DNA of 64,000 bases from JBBDXS01 sp040902195 (GTDB lineage: Bacteria; Chloroflexota; Dehalococcoidia; DSTF01; RBG-16-68-14). The stretch is taken from NCBI GenBank assembly GCA_040902195.1, contig JBBDXS010000013.1:1-64000 (forward strand), given 5' to 3'. Under the pieces are notes generated by a model. The model made no database searches. It was not told the DNA's origin and saw only the letters and a program-made list of their open reading frames with translations. Made by a program: the position numbers and the translations under genes. This document shows positions 8,439-17,468 of this stretch, piece by piece (the first letter of the stretch is position 1; each line of letters starts with the position of its first letter).

Positions 8439-9263
8439 GTGGGACATAAAGTGCACCCGACGGGCTTCCGCCTGGGCATTATCTACGACTGGCAGAGCAA
8501 GTGGTTCTCTGACACGCACTACGCCGAGCTGTTGCAGGAGGACCTCAAGCTCCGCACCTACTTCGAGAAGGAGCTCAAGGACGCCGGCATTGCGCGCATC
8601 GAGATTGAGCGCAACGCGAACATCCTGACCGTGACCGTGCATACTGCGAAGCCCGGCATCGTCATCGGCCGCGGCGGCCAGCGAGTCGATGAGCTTCGCG
8701 GGAAGCTCGAGACGCTCACCGGCAAACGCGTGCGAGTCAACATCCAGGAGATCCGCATGCCGGAGCTTGACGCGACACTCGTCTCGCGCAACATCGCCGA
8801 CCAGCTCGAGCGGCGCGTGGCCTTCCGTCGCGCGCTCCGGCAGACGGTGCAGCGGACAATGGCCCGCGGCGCGGAGGGTTGCCGCGCGATGGTCGCCGGA
8901 CGCCTCGGCGGTGCGGAGATGTCGCGCCGCGAGAGCACGATGGACGGCCGCGTGCCGCTCCACACGATTCGCGCCGACATCGATTTCGGCCAGTCGGAGG
9001 CGCACACGACGTTCGGCCGGATCGGCGTCAAGGTCTGGATCTACAAGGGCGAGCGCCTCCCCGAGCGCGACGAGACCGCGGGTCGCGTGGTGATTGAGAA
9101 GGAGCCGGAGGCGCCAGAAGCACCCTCGGCGCCAGAAGCACCCTCGGCGCCAGTTGCGGCGGCGCCTGACGCGACGCCAGCTGCAACGACGGAGGCGCCG
9201 ACGCCGGAAGCGCCGGAAGCGCCCGCCCAGGCCGCGCCCGCTGAGGAGACGAAGGAAGCGTAA
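8439..9263 (+). CDS. rpsC: 30S ribosomal protein S3 with repetitive Ala/Pro/Glu tail
   Basis: S3 lies at the mRNA entry site and has helicase-related function. The KH-domain motif VIGRGGQRVDELR and the C-terminal RADIDFGQSEAHTTFG-type region are intact up to about residue 220. About 55 low-complexity residues follow. At DNA level an 18-bp unit (starting gcgccagaagcaccctcg) is duplicated near 9110-9150, so the tail appears to have grown partly by tandem repeat expansion. GTG start, one base after rplV. Confidence 0.97.
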   Translation: MGHKVHPTGFRLGIIYDWQSKWFSDTHYAELLQEDLKLRTYFEKELKDAGIARIEIERNANILTVTVHTAKPGIVIGRGGQRVDELRGKLETLTGKRVRVNIQEIRMPELDATLVSRNIADQLERRVAFRRALRQTVQRTMARGAEGCRAMVAGRLGGAEMSRRESTMDGRVPLHTIRADIDFGQSEAHTTFGRIGVKVWIYKGERLPERDETAGRVVIEKEPEAPEAPSAPEAPSAPVAAAPDATPAATTEAPTPEAPEAPAQAAPAEETKEA

Positions 9264-9265
9264 CG

Positions 9266-9685
9266 ATGCTGCAACCGAAGCGCATCAAGTGGCGTAGGTC
9301 GCATCGAGGCCGCAGGCGCGGCGTCGCCCAGGCTGGCAATCAGGTCAGCTTCGGCGAGTTCGGCCTGCAGGCCCTTGGCAACGCGTGGGTCACCGCGCGC
9401 CAGATCGAAGCCTCTCGCCGCGCGATCACGCACTCGATGAAGCGCGGCGGAAAGGTCTGGATCCGCATCTTCCCGGACAAGCCGGTATCGAAGAAGCCGC
9501 TCGAGACGCGCATGGGCAGCGGCAAAGGCCCGCCCGAGTTCTGGGTCTCCGTCGTCAGGCGCGGCAGAATGCTGTTCGAGATCGCCGGTGTGCGCGAAGA
9601 CGTCGCGCGCGAGGCGCTGCGCCTCGCCGCGCACAAGCTACCCATCGAGACGCGCTTCGTCACGCGCGAGCACCAGGAGCTATAG
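9266..9685 (+). CDS. rplP: 50S ribosomal protein L16
   Basis: L16 (139 residues) helps position tRNA at the A and P sites. Diagnostic segments include MLQPKRIKWRR, VTARQIEASRRAITHSMKRGGK and the RMGSGKGPPEFWV loop, whose Arg is the known hydroxylation site in some bacteria. Standard length. Two bases after rpsC. Confidence 0.98.
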   Translation: MLQPKRIKWRRSHRGRRRGVAQAGNQVSFGEFGLQALGNAWVTARQIEASRRAITHSMKRGGKVWIRIFPDKPVSKKPLETRMGSGKGPPEFWVSVVRRGRMLFEIAGVREDVAREALRLAAHKLPIETRFVTREHQEL

Positions 9686-9687
9686 AG

Positions 9688-9930
9688 ATGGCGAAGCGCC
9701 GCGACGAGTTGCAGGAGTTACGTAAGCTGTCCGACGCGGACCTCGCTAAGGAGCTGGAGGAGACGCATCGACAGGCCTTCACGTTGCGTCTGCAAGTCGT
9801 AACGCGTCAGCAGGCCAACACTGCCCTGCCGGGCCAGACGCGTAAGCGCATCGCGCGGATCAAGACGCTCCAGCGCGAACGTGAGATTGCCGCCCTCTAC
9901 GAGGCGGCGACAACAGGAGACAAAGCGTAA
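9688..9930 (+). CDS. rpmC: 50S ribosomal protein L29
   Basis: L29 (80 residues) is a helical-hairpin protein near the tunnel exit. MAKRRDELQELRKLSDADLAKEL is typical. I chose the ATG at 9688, two bases after rplP; the longer frame upstream overlaps rplP and has no homology. A short Ala/Thr C-terminal extension. Its TAA overlaps the rpsQ start. Confidence 0.96.
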   Translation: MAKRRDELQELRKLSDADLAKELEETHRQAFTLRLQVVTRQQANTALPGQTRKRIARIKTLQREREIAALYEAATTGDKA

Positions 9931-10394
9931 TGCCCGGAAGGATCAGAACGCTTACCGGCACGGTCGTCAGCGACAAGATGGACAAGACTGTTGTCGTCCT
10001 TGTCAAGATGACGACGCGTCACCGGCTGTACCGCAAGATCCTGAAGCGCAGCAAGCGCTACATGGCGCACGACGACCGCCTCGAGGCGAAGACGGGCGAC
10101 CTCGTCCGCATCGCCGAGGTACGGCCGCTGTCGCGTCACAAGCGCTGGCGCGTCATCGAGGTGGTACAGCGGCGCGAAGTCGCCGATGTGGCGCCGCGCG
10201 ACATCGACTCCCAGTACATCACGCTCCAGCGCGAGCGCGCGCAGCCGCCCGCGCCCGCAGCGAAGACCGCGGACGAGACTGTGCCAGAGGCGCCCGCAGC
10301 GGAGGCCGATGTGGCTGCTGAGCCAAGCGCGGCTCCCGCCGAGGCAGACGCCACGAGCGAAGAAGAAACGAAGGGCGAAGAGGACGCGTCGTGA
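9930..10394 (+). CDS. rpsQ: 30S ribosomal protein S17 with long acidic tail
   Basis: S17 is a primary 16S binder of OB fold. Residues 1 to about 85 are normal (RIRTLTGTVVSDKMDKTVVV, RHRLYRKI). The remaining 65 or so residues, rich in Ala, Glu and Pro, nearly double the usual length. The tail is followed by a four-base overlap with rplN, so it is part of one coupled message and not a separate gene. Confidence 0.95.
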   Translation: MPGRIRTLTGTVVSDKMDKTVVVLVKMTTRHRLYRKILKRSKRYMAHDDRLEAKTGDLVRIAEVRPLSRHKRWRVIEVVQRREVADVAPRDIDSQYITLQRERAQPPAPAAKTADETVPEAPAAEADVAAEPSAAPAEADATSEEETKGEEDAS

Positions 10395-10759
10395 TCCAGA
10401 AGTTCACACGGATGAAGGTCGCCGACAACTCGGGTGCGCGCCAGATCATGTGCATCCAGGTGCTCGGCGGCACGCGCCGTCGCTACGCGCGTGTCGGCGA
10501 CGTCATCGTCGCGTCCGTGAAGCAGGCGCAGCCGGGCGCGGGCGTGAAGAAAGGCGAGGTCGTCAAGGCCGTCGTCGTGCGCACCGCGAAGGGCTGGCAG
10601 CGTCCCGACGGCACGTCGATCAGGTTCGATGAGAACGCGGCGGTCATTCTCGCCGACGCGGAGAACCCGCGCGGCACGCGCATCTTCGGCCCGGTCGCCC
10701 GTGAGCTACGAGAGAAAAAATTCATGAAGATCATCTCCCTCGCACCGGAGGTCGTGTAA
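10391..10759 (+). CDS. rplN: 50S ribosomal protein L14
   Basis: L14 (122 residues) lies at the subunit interface and is the docking site of RsfS. MIQKFTRMKVADNSGAR and RGTRIFGPVARELRE are diagnostic. GTG start overlaps rpsQ and its TAA overlaps the rplX ATG. Confidence 0.98.
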   Translation: MIQKFTRMKVADNSGARQIMCIQVLGGTRRRYARVGDVIVASVKQAQPGAGVKKGEVVKAVVVRTAKGWQRPDGTSIRFDENAAVILADAENPRGTRIFGPVARELREKKFMKIISLAPEVV

Positions 10760-11073
10760 TGGAGCGCATCAAGCGTGACGACCTCGTGCTCGTGATCGCA
10801 GGCAAGGAGCGCGGCAAGCAGGGCCAGGTCCACGAGGTCCTGCTGAGCGACCAGCGCGTCATCGTGCAGGGGCTGAACTTTGTGAAGCGCCACCAACGCC
10901 AGCGCTCCGAGCGCCAGCCCTCGGGCATCATCGACAAGGAAGGCCCGATTCACGTCTCGAACGTGAAGCTGATCTGCCGGTCCTGCACCAAACCGACGCG
11001 TGTCGGCTTCCGCGTCCGGCCGGACGGCGTCAAAGTGCGCGTGTGTCGCAGCTGCAACGAGGATATCGACTAA
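10759..11073 (+). CDS. rplX: 50S ribosomal protein L24 with two CxxC pairs
   Basis: L24 (104 residues) initiates 50S assembly. The KOW motif region (VLVIAGKERGKQGQV) is normal. The C-terminus has Cys73-x2-Cys76 and Cys96-x2-Cys99, a probable zinc knuckle found in a subset of bacterial L24 proteins. Zinc binding is inferred from spacing only. Confidence 0.97.
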   Translation: MERIKRDDLVLVIAGKERGKQGQVHEVLLSDQRVIVQGLNFVKRHQRQRSERQPSGIIDKEGPIHVSNVKLICRSCTKPTRVGFRVRPDGVKVRVCRSCNEDID

Positions 11074-11076
11074 GCG

Positions 11077-11643
11077 ATGACCAACGAAGCAACACCAACA
11101 CCGCCCAGGCTCCGCCAGCGCTTCCGCGATGAGATCGCGCCTGCGCTCATGCGCGAGTTCGGCTACAAGAACATGATGCAGGTGCCGCGCGTCGAGAAAG
11201 TCGTGGTCAATATCGGGATGGGCGAGGCGACCCAGAACGCGAACGCGCTCGATGCCGCCGCGCAGGACATCGCGACGATCACGGGCCAAAAGCCCATCAT
11301 CACGAAAGCCAAGCGCTCGATCGCGAACTTCAAGATCCGTGAAGGCAACTCGATCGGCCTGACTGTCACCGTACGAGGAGCCCGCATGTGGGAGTTCCTC
11401 GATAGGCTGCTGAACACCGCCCTGCCCCGCATCCGCGACTTCCGCGGCGTGCCGCGCAAGGCGTTCGACGGGCGCGGCAACTTTAGTCTAGGTGTGCGCG
11501 AGCAGCTCATCTTCCCGGAGATCGAGTACGACAAAGTCGACCGCGTGCGCGGCCTGCAGATCAATATCGTGACCAGCGCTCGCAACGACGAAGAAGGGGC
11601 GCGGCTGCTCGAACTGCTCGGCATGCCGTTCAGCCGCAACTAG
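11077..11643 (+). CDS. rplE: 50S ribosomal protein L5
   Basis: L5 (188 residues) binds 5S rRNA and contacts P-site tRNA. Diagnostic parts include PRVEKVVVNIGMGEA, RGARMWEFLDRL and FPEIEYDKVDRVRGLQI. About ten extra N-terminal residues (TNEATPTPPR) precede the usual start. Three bases after rplX. Confidence 0.97.
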   Translation: MTNEATPTPPRLRQRFRDEIAPALMREFGYKNMMQVPRVEKVVVNIGMGEATQNANALDAAAQDIATITGQKPIITKAKRSIANFKIREGNSIGLTVTVRGARMWEFLDRLLNTALPRIRDFRGVPRKAFDGRGNFSLGVREQLIFPEIEYDKVDRVRGLQINIVTSARNDEEGARLLELLGMPFSRN

Positions 11644-11651
11644 GAGGACCG

Positions 11652-11837
11652 ATGGCGAAGAAGGCGCTCATCGAGAAGGCGAACCGGCCACCCAAGTACA
11701 GCAGCCGCACCGTACGGCGCTGTCAGGTGTGCGGGCGTCCGCGCGCCTTTATGCGCTACTTCGCCCTCTGCCGCATCTGCTTCCGGCTGCTCGCCCTCCA
11801 GGGCAAGCTTCCCGGTGTCAAGAAGTCCAGCTGGTAG
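11652..11837 (+). CDS. rpsN: 30S ribosomal protein S14, zinc-binding short form
   Basis: The 61-residue product is the C+ (type Z) S14 with Cys24-x2-Cys27 and Cys40-x2-Cys43 (CQVCGRP and CRICF). It is a late-assembling 30S head protein. AGGAGG ribosome site. The zinc form fits the zinc forms of L36 and S4 in this operon, suggesting no zinc-sparing paralogue in this locus. Confidence 0.98.
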   Translation: MAKKALIEKANRPPKYSSRTVRRCQVCGRPRAFMRYFALCRICFRLLALQGKLPGVKKSSW

Positions 11838-11848
11838 GGAGTGACGCC

Positions 11849-12247
11849 ATGGGAATGACCGACCCCATCGCCGACATGCTGACCCGGATCCGCAACGCGG
11901 TCTCAGCACGACACGACTACGTCAATATCCCCGCATCCAAGTTGAAGCTCGCCATCGCCAAGGTGCTCAAGGACGAGGGCTTTGTGCGGGACTTCGAGGT
12001 CTTCGAGGAGGGGCCGCGACGGATCATGCGCGTGCACCTAAGCTACACGGATAGCAAGGAGCCGCTCCTCAACGGGCTCAAGCGCGTGAGCCGTCCCGGC
12101 CTGCGCGTGTACGTGCAAAAGCGAGAGATCCCGCGCGTGTACAACGGGCTGGGCATCGCCATCCTCTCCACGCCGAAAGGCGTGATGGCCGGGCAGCAGG
12201 CCTGGCGTCAGGAGATGGGCGGCGAGGTGCTCTGCTACGTCTGGTAG
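11849..12247 (+). CDS. rpsH: 30S ribosomal protein S8
   Basis: S8 (132 residues from the ATG at 11849; MGMTDPIADMLTRIRNA) binds the central domain of 16S rRNA. A second ATG two codons later is the more usual start. The C-terminal ILSTPKGVM and GGEVLCYVW are typical. The longer frame upstream overlaps rpsN and is not supported. Confidence 0.97.
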   Translation: MGMTDPIADMLTRIRNAVSARHDYVNIPASKLKLAIAKVLKDEGFVRDFEVFEEGPRRIMRVHLSYTDSKEPLLNGLKRVSRPGLRVYVQKREIPRVYNGLGIAILSTPKGVMAGQQAWRQEMGGEVLCYVW

Positions 12248-12256
12248 GAAGAAGCG

Positions 12257-12802
12257 ATGTCGCGAATAGGCCGGCTGCCGGTAGAGATCCCGTCGAACGT
12301 CCAGGTCCAGATCGAGGGAAACCTCGTGCGCATCAAGGGCCCCAACGGCCAGCTTGAGCGCGAGGTGCACCCCGAGATTGGGATGCAATTGGACGGCGGC
12401 AAGCTCACCGTCACCCGCACGAGCGACCTGGCCTACTATCGAGCCCTGCACGGCCTGACGCGCGCGCTCCTGGCGAACATGGTCACCGGCGTGTCGACCG
12501 GCTACTCGAAGACGCTGGAGCTGATCGGCGTCGGCTATCGCGCGCAGCAGATGGGCCAGGCGATCCAGGTCGCCGTGGGCTTCTCGCACCCGGTGGACTT
12601 CAAGCCACCCGCCGGCATCACGTTCGAGGTCGAGGGCACGAGCAAGATCCACGTGCGCGGCGTCGACAAGGAACTCGTCGGCCAGACCGCGGCGGAGATC
12701 CGCGGCATTCGCCCACCCGAGCCCTACAAAGGCAAGGGCATCCGTTACGAAGGAGAACACGTGCGACGCAAGGCCGGCAAGGCCGGCAAGACGCTGCACT
12801 AG
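12257..12802 (+). CDS. rplF: 50S ribosomal protein L6
   Basis: L6 (181 residues) has two repeated domains near the factor-binding site. MSRIGRLPVEIP and the C-terminal PPEPYKGKGIRYEGE segment are diagnostic. GGAAGAAGCG precedes the ATG. No unusual features. Confidence 0.98.
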   Translation: MSRIGRLPVEIPSNVQVQIEGNLVRIKGPNGQLEREVHPEIGMQLDGGKLTVTRTSDLAYYRALHGLTRALLANMVTGVSTGYSKTLELIGVGYRAQQMGQAIQVAVGFSHPVDFKPPAGITFEVEGTSKIHVRGVDKELVGQTAAEIRGIRPPEPYKGKGIRYEGEHVRRKAGKAGKTLH

Positions 12803-12806
12803 CGCC

Positions 12807-13175
12807 ATGAAGCGACTGACGACGTCCCACGCCGCCCGCATCCGCCGCCACCTGCGCGTCCGCAAGAAGGTCCACGGCACGAACGAGCGGCCTCGCCTCT
12901 CGGTGTACCGGAGCCTCTCGCACATCTACGCGCAGGTGATTGACGACGACGCCGGCCACACACTGGCGTCCGCATCGGACGTCGAGGCGGCGGCGAAGGG
13001 CGCGAAGAACGGGAAAGCGAAGACAGACGTCGCGAAGGCTGTCGGCGAACTCGTGGCGCAGCGCGCAAAGGAGCGCGGCATCACCAAGGTCGTCTTCGAC
13101 CGGGGCGGCTACCGGTTCCACGGACGGGTGAAGGCGCTCGCCTCCGCCGCCCGCGAGGCCGGTCTGGAGTTTTAG
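12807..13175 (+). CDS. rplR: 50S ribosomal protein L18
   Basis: L18 (122 residues) binds 5S rRNA with L5. Diagnostic motifs are RPRLSVYRSLSHIYAQVIDD and FDRGGYRFHGRVKALA at the end. Four bases after rplF. Confidence 0.97.
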   Translation: MKRLTTSHAARIRRHLRVRKKVHGTNERPRLSVYRSLSHIYAQVIDDDAGHTLASASDVEAAAKGAKNGKAKTDVAKAVGELVAQRAKERGITKVVFDRGGYRFHGRVKALASAAREAGLEF

Positions 13176-13184
13176 AGGAGCGAT

Positions 13185-13754
13185 ATGGTTAGCGCCACGC
13201 AGGACTTCACGGACCAGCGCGAGCCCGAGCTCAGCGAGAAGGTCCTCTACATCAACCGCATCGCGAAGGTCGTCAAGGGTGGCCGTCGCTTCAACTTCAG
13301 CGCCGTCGTCGTCGTAGGCGATGGGCAGGGGCGCGTCGGCGCGGGCATGGGTAAGGCGCACGAGGTGCCGGACGCGATTCGCAAGGGCGCCACCATCGCG
13401 CGGCGCAACCTGATCGACGTGCAGATGGCCGGCTCGACGATCCCACACGAGGTCCTGGCCGTGTACGGCGCGGCGAAAGTGCTGCTGAAGCCCGCCTCGC
13501 CCGGTACCGGCGTTATCGCGGGCGGCGGCGTGCGCGCCGTCGTCGAGGCTGCCGGCATTCGCGACATCCTTACCAAGTCGCTCGGCAGCAACAACCCGAT
13601 CAACGTCGTGCGCGCGACGATCGAGGGGCTGCAGAGCCTGCGTATCCCGAAGGACGTCGTCGCGCGGCGCCACGCATTAGCCGCGAAGGCGAAGGCGCGC
13701 GCGGTCGCCCTGGAAGCGGAGCCCGAGGACACCGAGGAGCCGGCCGATGAGTAA
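13185..13754 (+). CDS. rpsE: 30S ribosomal protein S5
   Basis: S5 (189 residues) shapes the mRNA entry channel and translational accuracy. The ELSEKVLYINRIAKVVKGGRR dsRBD-like part and the GSTIPHEV segment are intact. The C-terminus ends in a short Glu/Pro-rich tail. Its last eight bases overlap the rpmD start. Confidence 0.97.
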   Translation: MVSATQDFTDQREPELSEKVLYINRIAKVVKGGRRFNFSAVVVVGDGQGRVGAGMGKAHEVPDAIRKGATIARRNLIDVQMAGSTIPHEVLAVYGAAKVLLKPASPGTGVIAGGGVRAVVEAAGIRDILTKSLGSNNPINVVRATIEGLQSLRIPKDVVARRHALAAKAKARAVALEAEPEDTEEPADE

Positions 13755-13932
13755 GGTCCGCATCACGTGGGTACGCAGCAGCATCGGCCGGCGATTCGAC
13801 CAGAAGCGCACAATCCATGCGCTGGGACTGCGTCGCTTGGGTCACACTGTGGAACATAGCGACTCACCCTCCTTGCGCGGTATGATCGAAAAAGTGCGGC
13901 ATCTACTATCTGTCGAGGAGGGTACGAAGTAG
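13747..13932 (+). CDS. rpmD: 50S ribosomal protein L30
   Basis: L30 (61 residues, MSKVRITWVRSSIGR) is a small 23S-binding protein. RRLGHTVEHSDSPSLRGMI is characteristic. It starts inside the 3' end of rpsE, indicating translational coupling. Confidence 0.96.
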   Translation: MSKVRITWVRSSIGRRFDQKRTIHALGLRRLGHTVEHSDSPSLRGMIEKVRHLLSVEEGTK

Positions 13933-13934
13933 CC

Positions 13935-14552
13935 GTGGAACAGCACGAACTTCGGCCACCTCGAGGGGCCACGAAAGCGCGCAAGCGTATCGGCCGCGGC
14001 ACGGGTAGCGGCACCGGTACCTACGCCGGCAAGGGCATGAAAGGCCAGCAGTCGCGCTCGGGCTACAAGACGCGCCCAGCGTTCGAGGGCGGCCAGACCG
14101 CGCTGGTTCGCCGCCTCCCCCGCCGCCGGGGCTTTCGCAATCCGTTCCGCATCGAGTACGCGCCCGTGAACCTGAGCGACCTCGCGCGGCTGCCCGACGG
14201 TAGCGACGTCACACCCGAGACGCTCGTCGCGGCCGGCATCGTCAAGTCGCTGCGCAATCAGATTAAGATCCTGGGCGGCGGTGAGGTCTCCGCCAAACTC
14301 ACGGTCCGCGCGCACCGGGTCTCCACGCCGGCGCGCACCAAGATCGAGGCCGCGGGCGGCACTGTCGAAGAGATGTCGCCGCGCCCGGAGCCTGTGGAGA
14401 AGAAGAAGTCGAGAAGCGCCTTGAAGGCGCAAGCCAAGGCCGAAGCGAAGTCAGCAAGACCAGCAAAGGCAAGCGCGAAACCGGACGAGCAGGAGCAAGA
14501 TGACATCGATACCGAGGCCAGCGAGAGCAGCGAGGGCGCAGGCGCCGAATAG
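13935..14552 (+). CDS. rplO: 50S ribosomal protein L15 with low-complexity tail
   Basis: L15 enters 50S assembly late. The N-terminal RIGRGTGSGTGTYAGKGMKGQ and the mid-region FEGGQTALVRRLPRRRGF are typical for about 150 residues. The last 50 residues are Lys/Ala- then Glu/Ser-rich. The final 53 bases lie inside secY in another frame, so the tail and the SecY N-terminus share DNA. GTG start. Confidence 0.95.
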   Translation: MEQHELRPPRGATKARKRIGRGTGSGTGTYAGKGMKGQQSRSGYKTRPAFEGGQTALVRRLPRRRGFRNPFRIEYAPVNLSDLARLPDGSDVTPETLVAAGIVKSLRNQIKILGGGEVSAKLTVRAHRVSTPARTKIEAAGGTVEEMSPRPEPVEKKKSRSALKAQAKAEAKSARPAKASAKPDEQEQDDIDTEASESSEGAGAE

Positions 14553-15888
14553 GCCCCGTCTCCTCCAGGCCCTCATCGACGCGTTTCAGCAGCCGGATAT
14601 CCGGCGCAAGCTGCTCTATACGCTCGGCCTGCTCGTCGTCTTCCGCTTCGTCGCGCACGTACCGATCCCCGGCGTCAACGCCGCCCTGCTGAAAGATGCC
14701 TTCGAAAACAGCGCCCTCCTAGGCTTCCTGGACCTGTTTAGCGGCGGCGCGCTGCGTCAGCTCAGCGTCGCAGCCATGGGCGTTTACCCGTACATCACCG
14801 CATCGATCATCATGCAGCTCCTAACGCCGGTCGTCCCGAGCCTGCAGGCGCTCTCCCGTGAGGGCGAGCAGGGCCGGAACCGGATCCAGCTTTACACGCA
14901 CTATCTCGCCGTACCGATGGCGTTCGTGCAGGGCTACAGCCAGCTCATCATCCTCGAGCCGACGGGCGCCATCGGCAACGTCGCCCTCACCGGCCCGGAT
15001 GCGCTGCCGACGCTCTCGGCCGTCATCTCGATGACCGCCGGGACGATGTTCCTCGTCTGGCTCGGCGAGCTGATTACAGAAAACGGCATCGGCAACGGCA
15101 TCTCGCTGATCATCTTCGGTGGCATCGTCGCCGGCCTGCCCACGCTTGGCCCGAGCATCGTCAATCAAGGCGTCGGCTTCTTCAGCCTCGGCATCTTGGC
15201 CGCAGTCGCCATCGCGATACTGGCGTTGATCGTGTTCGTGCAGGAGGCGCAGCGGCGGATCCCCGTCCAATATGCCCGTAGCGTCTTCAGATCCGGGCGG
15301 ATGTACCGGCAGTCAGGGCAGAGCCATATCCCGTTGCGCGTCAACTCCGCCGGCATGATCCCGATGATCTTTGCGTTCTCGGTCGTCATCTTCCCGGCCA
15401 CGGCGGCTAACTACCTGCGCAACCAGACGGACGTAAGCTGGGTCGTCAGCATCTCGAACTTCATCGTGGACTGGTTCGGCCCGCGCGGGACAAGCGGCAA
15501 CATCGTCTCCCCCGTCTACATGGCGACGATTTTCTTCCTCGTTGTGGTGTTCACGTTCTTCTATACGCTGGTTATCTTCCAGCAACAAAACCTGGCAGAG
15601 AACTTGCAGAAGAATGGTGGCTTCATCCCGGGCATCCGTCCCGGCCGGCCGACAGCCGAATACATCATGCGCGTCCTGGTGCGCATCACCTGGGCCGGCG
15701 CGATCTTCCTCGGCCTCGTCGCTGTCGTGCCGTACCTTTTGCCATACGCCATCGCGGGCTTCCGCAACGTGAACTCGTTAACGATTACGAGTACGGGGCT
15801 GATCATCATCGTGGGTGTCGTCTTAGATACCATGCGGCAGCTCGAGTCGCAGCTAATGATGCGCAACTACGAGGGCTTCATTCGCTAA
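14500..15888 (+). CDS. secY: Protein translocase channel SecY
   Basis: SecY forms the membrane channel of the Sec translocase with SecE and SecG. The 462-residue protein has ten predicted membrane helices, the plug region (PIPGVN), the QRRIPVQYARS cytoplasmic loop, and FVQEAQRR. I kept the ATG at 14500 because AGGAGC lies just upstream and the next residues lead directly into DAFQQPDIRRKLLYT. This start overlaps rplO by 53 bases, longer than most overlaps in the operon; a later start is possible. Confidence 0.97.
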   Translation: MTSIPRPARAARAQAPNRPRLLQALIDAFQQPDIRRKLLYTLGLLVVFRFVAHVPIPGVNAALLKDAFENSALLGFLDLFSGGALRQLSVAAMGVYPYITASIIMQLLTPVVPSLQALSREGEQGRNRIQLYTHYLAVPMAFVQGYSQLIILEPTGAIGNVALTGPDALPTLSAVISMTAGTMFLVWLGELITENGIGNGISLIIFGGIVAGLPTLGPSIVNQGVGFFSLGILAAVAIAILALIVFVQEAQRRIPVQYARSVFRSGRMYRQSGQSHIPLRVNSAGMIPMIFAFSVVIFPATAANYLRNQTDVSWVVSISNFIVDWFGPRGTSGNIVSPVYMATIFFLVVVFTFFYTLVIFQQQNLAENLQKNGGFIPGIRPGRPTAEYIMRVLVRITWAGAIFLGLVAVVPYLLPYAIAGFRNVNSLTITSTGLIIIVGVVLDTMRQLESQLMMRNYEGFIR

Positions 15889-15957
15889 CAAGCGGCGGCG
15901 CCACCGCGCCTCGCCCTCAGCAAGCAAGACCTTTCGAAGGCGGGGGACACAACAAAC

Positions 15958-16611
15958 GTGTATCTGATCCTGCTCGGGCCGCCGGGCACCGGCAAGGGCA
16001 CGCAGGCCAAGATCGCCGCCGATCGGCTCGGCCTGGCGCATGTCGCCAGCGGCGACCTGTTCCGCGAGAACGTACGCCAGGGCACGGAGCTCGGCAAACA
16101 GGCTAAGGCCTACATGGACAAGGGCGACCTGGTACCGGATGAGGTCACGATCGGTATGCTCCTCGACCGCATCGCGCACCCCAACGCACAGGCCGGCGTC
16201 CTCTTCGACGGCTTCCCGCGCACCCTCCAGCAGGCCGAGGCGCTCGGCCGCGCGCTGGAGGCCGAGGGCAAGAGCGTCGATCTCGCCCTCCATGTGACGG
16301 CCAACGACGAGGAGATCGTCCGGCGGCTGACCGGACGCTGGATCTGCAAAAACTGCGGCCAGATCTACCACGAGCAGACTCGGCCGCCCACACAACCGGG
16401 AGTCTGTGACGCCTGCGGAGGCGAGCTCTACCAGCGCGACGACGACAAGCCGGAGGTCGTGCGCGAGCGTTTGCGCCTCCAGCGGCCTCCGGAAGCCCTG
16501 CTGGAGTTCTACCGATCGCAGGGCAAGCTGGCGGAGGTGGACGGCCAGCAGGAGGTCGAAGCGGTCACGAGAGACCTCCTCGCCGCTATCGAGCGAGGTA
16601 CAGGAACGTAG
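15958..16611 (+). CDS. adk: Adenylate kinase
   Basis: Adk interconverts ATP plus AMP and two ADP. P-loop GPPGTGKGTQ is near residue 7. The lid carries two Cys pairs (CKNCGQ and CDACGG), a zinc-binding lid as in Gram-positive enzymes. Length 217 is standard. GTG start with an upstream GGCGGGGG stretch. Secondary place in the spc operon between secY and map is conserved in many bacteria. Confidence 0.98.
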   Translation: MYLILLGPPGTGKGTQAKIAADRLGLAHVASGDLFRENVRQGTELGKQAKAYMDKGDLVPDEVTIGMLLDRIAHPNAQAGVLFDGFPRTLQQAEALGRALEAEGKSVDLALHVTANDEEIVRRLTGRWICKNCGQIYHEQTRPPTQPGVCDACGGELYQRDDDKPEVVRERLRLQRPPEALLEFYRSQGKLAEVDGQQEVEAVTRDLLAAIERGTGT

Positions 16612-16661
16612 CCCGCTGGCGCCTATACGCCCGGATGGTATGATAAAAGAGTAATCAACAT

Positions 16662-17468
16662 ATGCCAATTATTATCAAGTCTGACGACGAAATCGCCCTG
16701 ATGCGCCAGGCCGGCCGTGTCGTAGCCGACGTGCTCGAGCGCCTCGCCGCCGAAACAGCCCCTGGCGTAAGAACGAAGGAACTTGATAGAATAGTCAAGG
16801 CCGAGTTCGAGCGTCGGAGGGTGGTGCCCACGTTTTTGGGATACCTGGGCTATCCGGCGCATGTTTGTGTGTCTGTCAACGACGAAATCGTCCATGCGAT
16901 CCCCGGCGAGCGCGTCCTCCAGGAAGGCGACGTCGTCAGCATCGACTTGGGTGCGACGCACCAGGGATTCGTGGGAGACTCTGCGTTGACGGTCGGTTGT
17001 GGCCAGATCGGACCGGAGAAGCAGCGGCTCATCGACGTTACGCATCGCGCACTGTGGGAAGGGATCCGCGCCGCCCGTCCGGGCGCGCGTCTGGGCCAGG
17101 TCTCGAACGCGATCCAAACGTTCGTAGAGGCACGCGGCCTTTCCGTCGTGCGTGAGTACGTTGGCCACGGTGTAGGACGCGACATGCACGAAGAACCGCA
17201 GGTCCCGAACTACGGACCGGCTGACCGCGGTCCCATCCTCCGCAAGGGCATGGTGCTTGCGCTGGAACCGATGGTGAACGTGGGCGACTGGCGAACCAAG
17301 AAGCACGAAGATCACTGGACGATCAGTACGCTGGACGGGAGCCTCTCGGCGCACTTCGAGCACACCATCGCCATTACGGACGGCGAGCCCGAGGTGCTGA
17401 CGCTCCGCAGCGATGAAGCATCGATGGCCGCGCAGTTCGCCGCCTCAGGCGCCGGGCGAGGGAACTAG
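16662..17468 (+). CDS. map: Methionine aminopeptidase, type I
   Basis: Removes initiator Met from nascent chains. The dinuclear metal ligands are visible in SIDLG, VGDSA, GHGVGRDMHEEP, LALEPM and HFEHT. The C-terminus has about 20 extra residues. A TATGAT at 16639-16644 lies 17 bases before the ATG and could be a -10 element for an internal promoter, but I see no good -35. Confidence 0.97.
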   Translation: MPIIIKSDDEIALMRQAGRVVADVLERLAAETAPGVRTKELDRIVKAEFERRRVVPTFLGYLGYPAHVCVSVNDEIVHAIPGERVLQEGDVVSIDLGATHQGFVGDSALTVGCGQIGPEKQRLIDVTHRALWEGIRAARPGARLGQVSNAIQTFVEARGLSVVREYVGHGVGRDMHEEPQVPNYGPADRGPILRKGMVLALEPMVNVGDWRTKKHEDHWTISTLDGSLSAHFEHTIAITDGEPEVLTLRSDEASMAAQFAASGAGRGN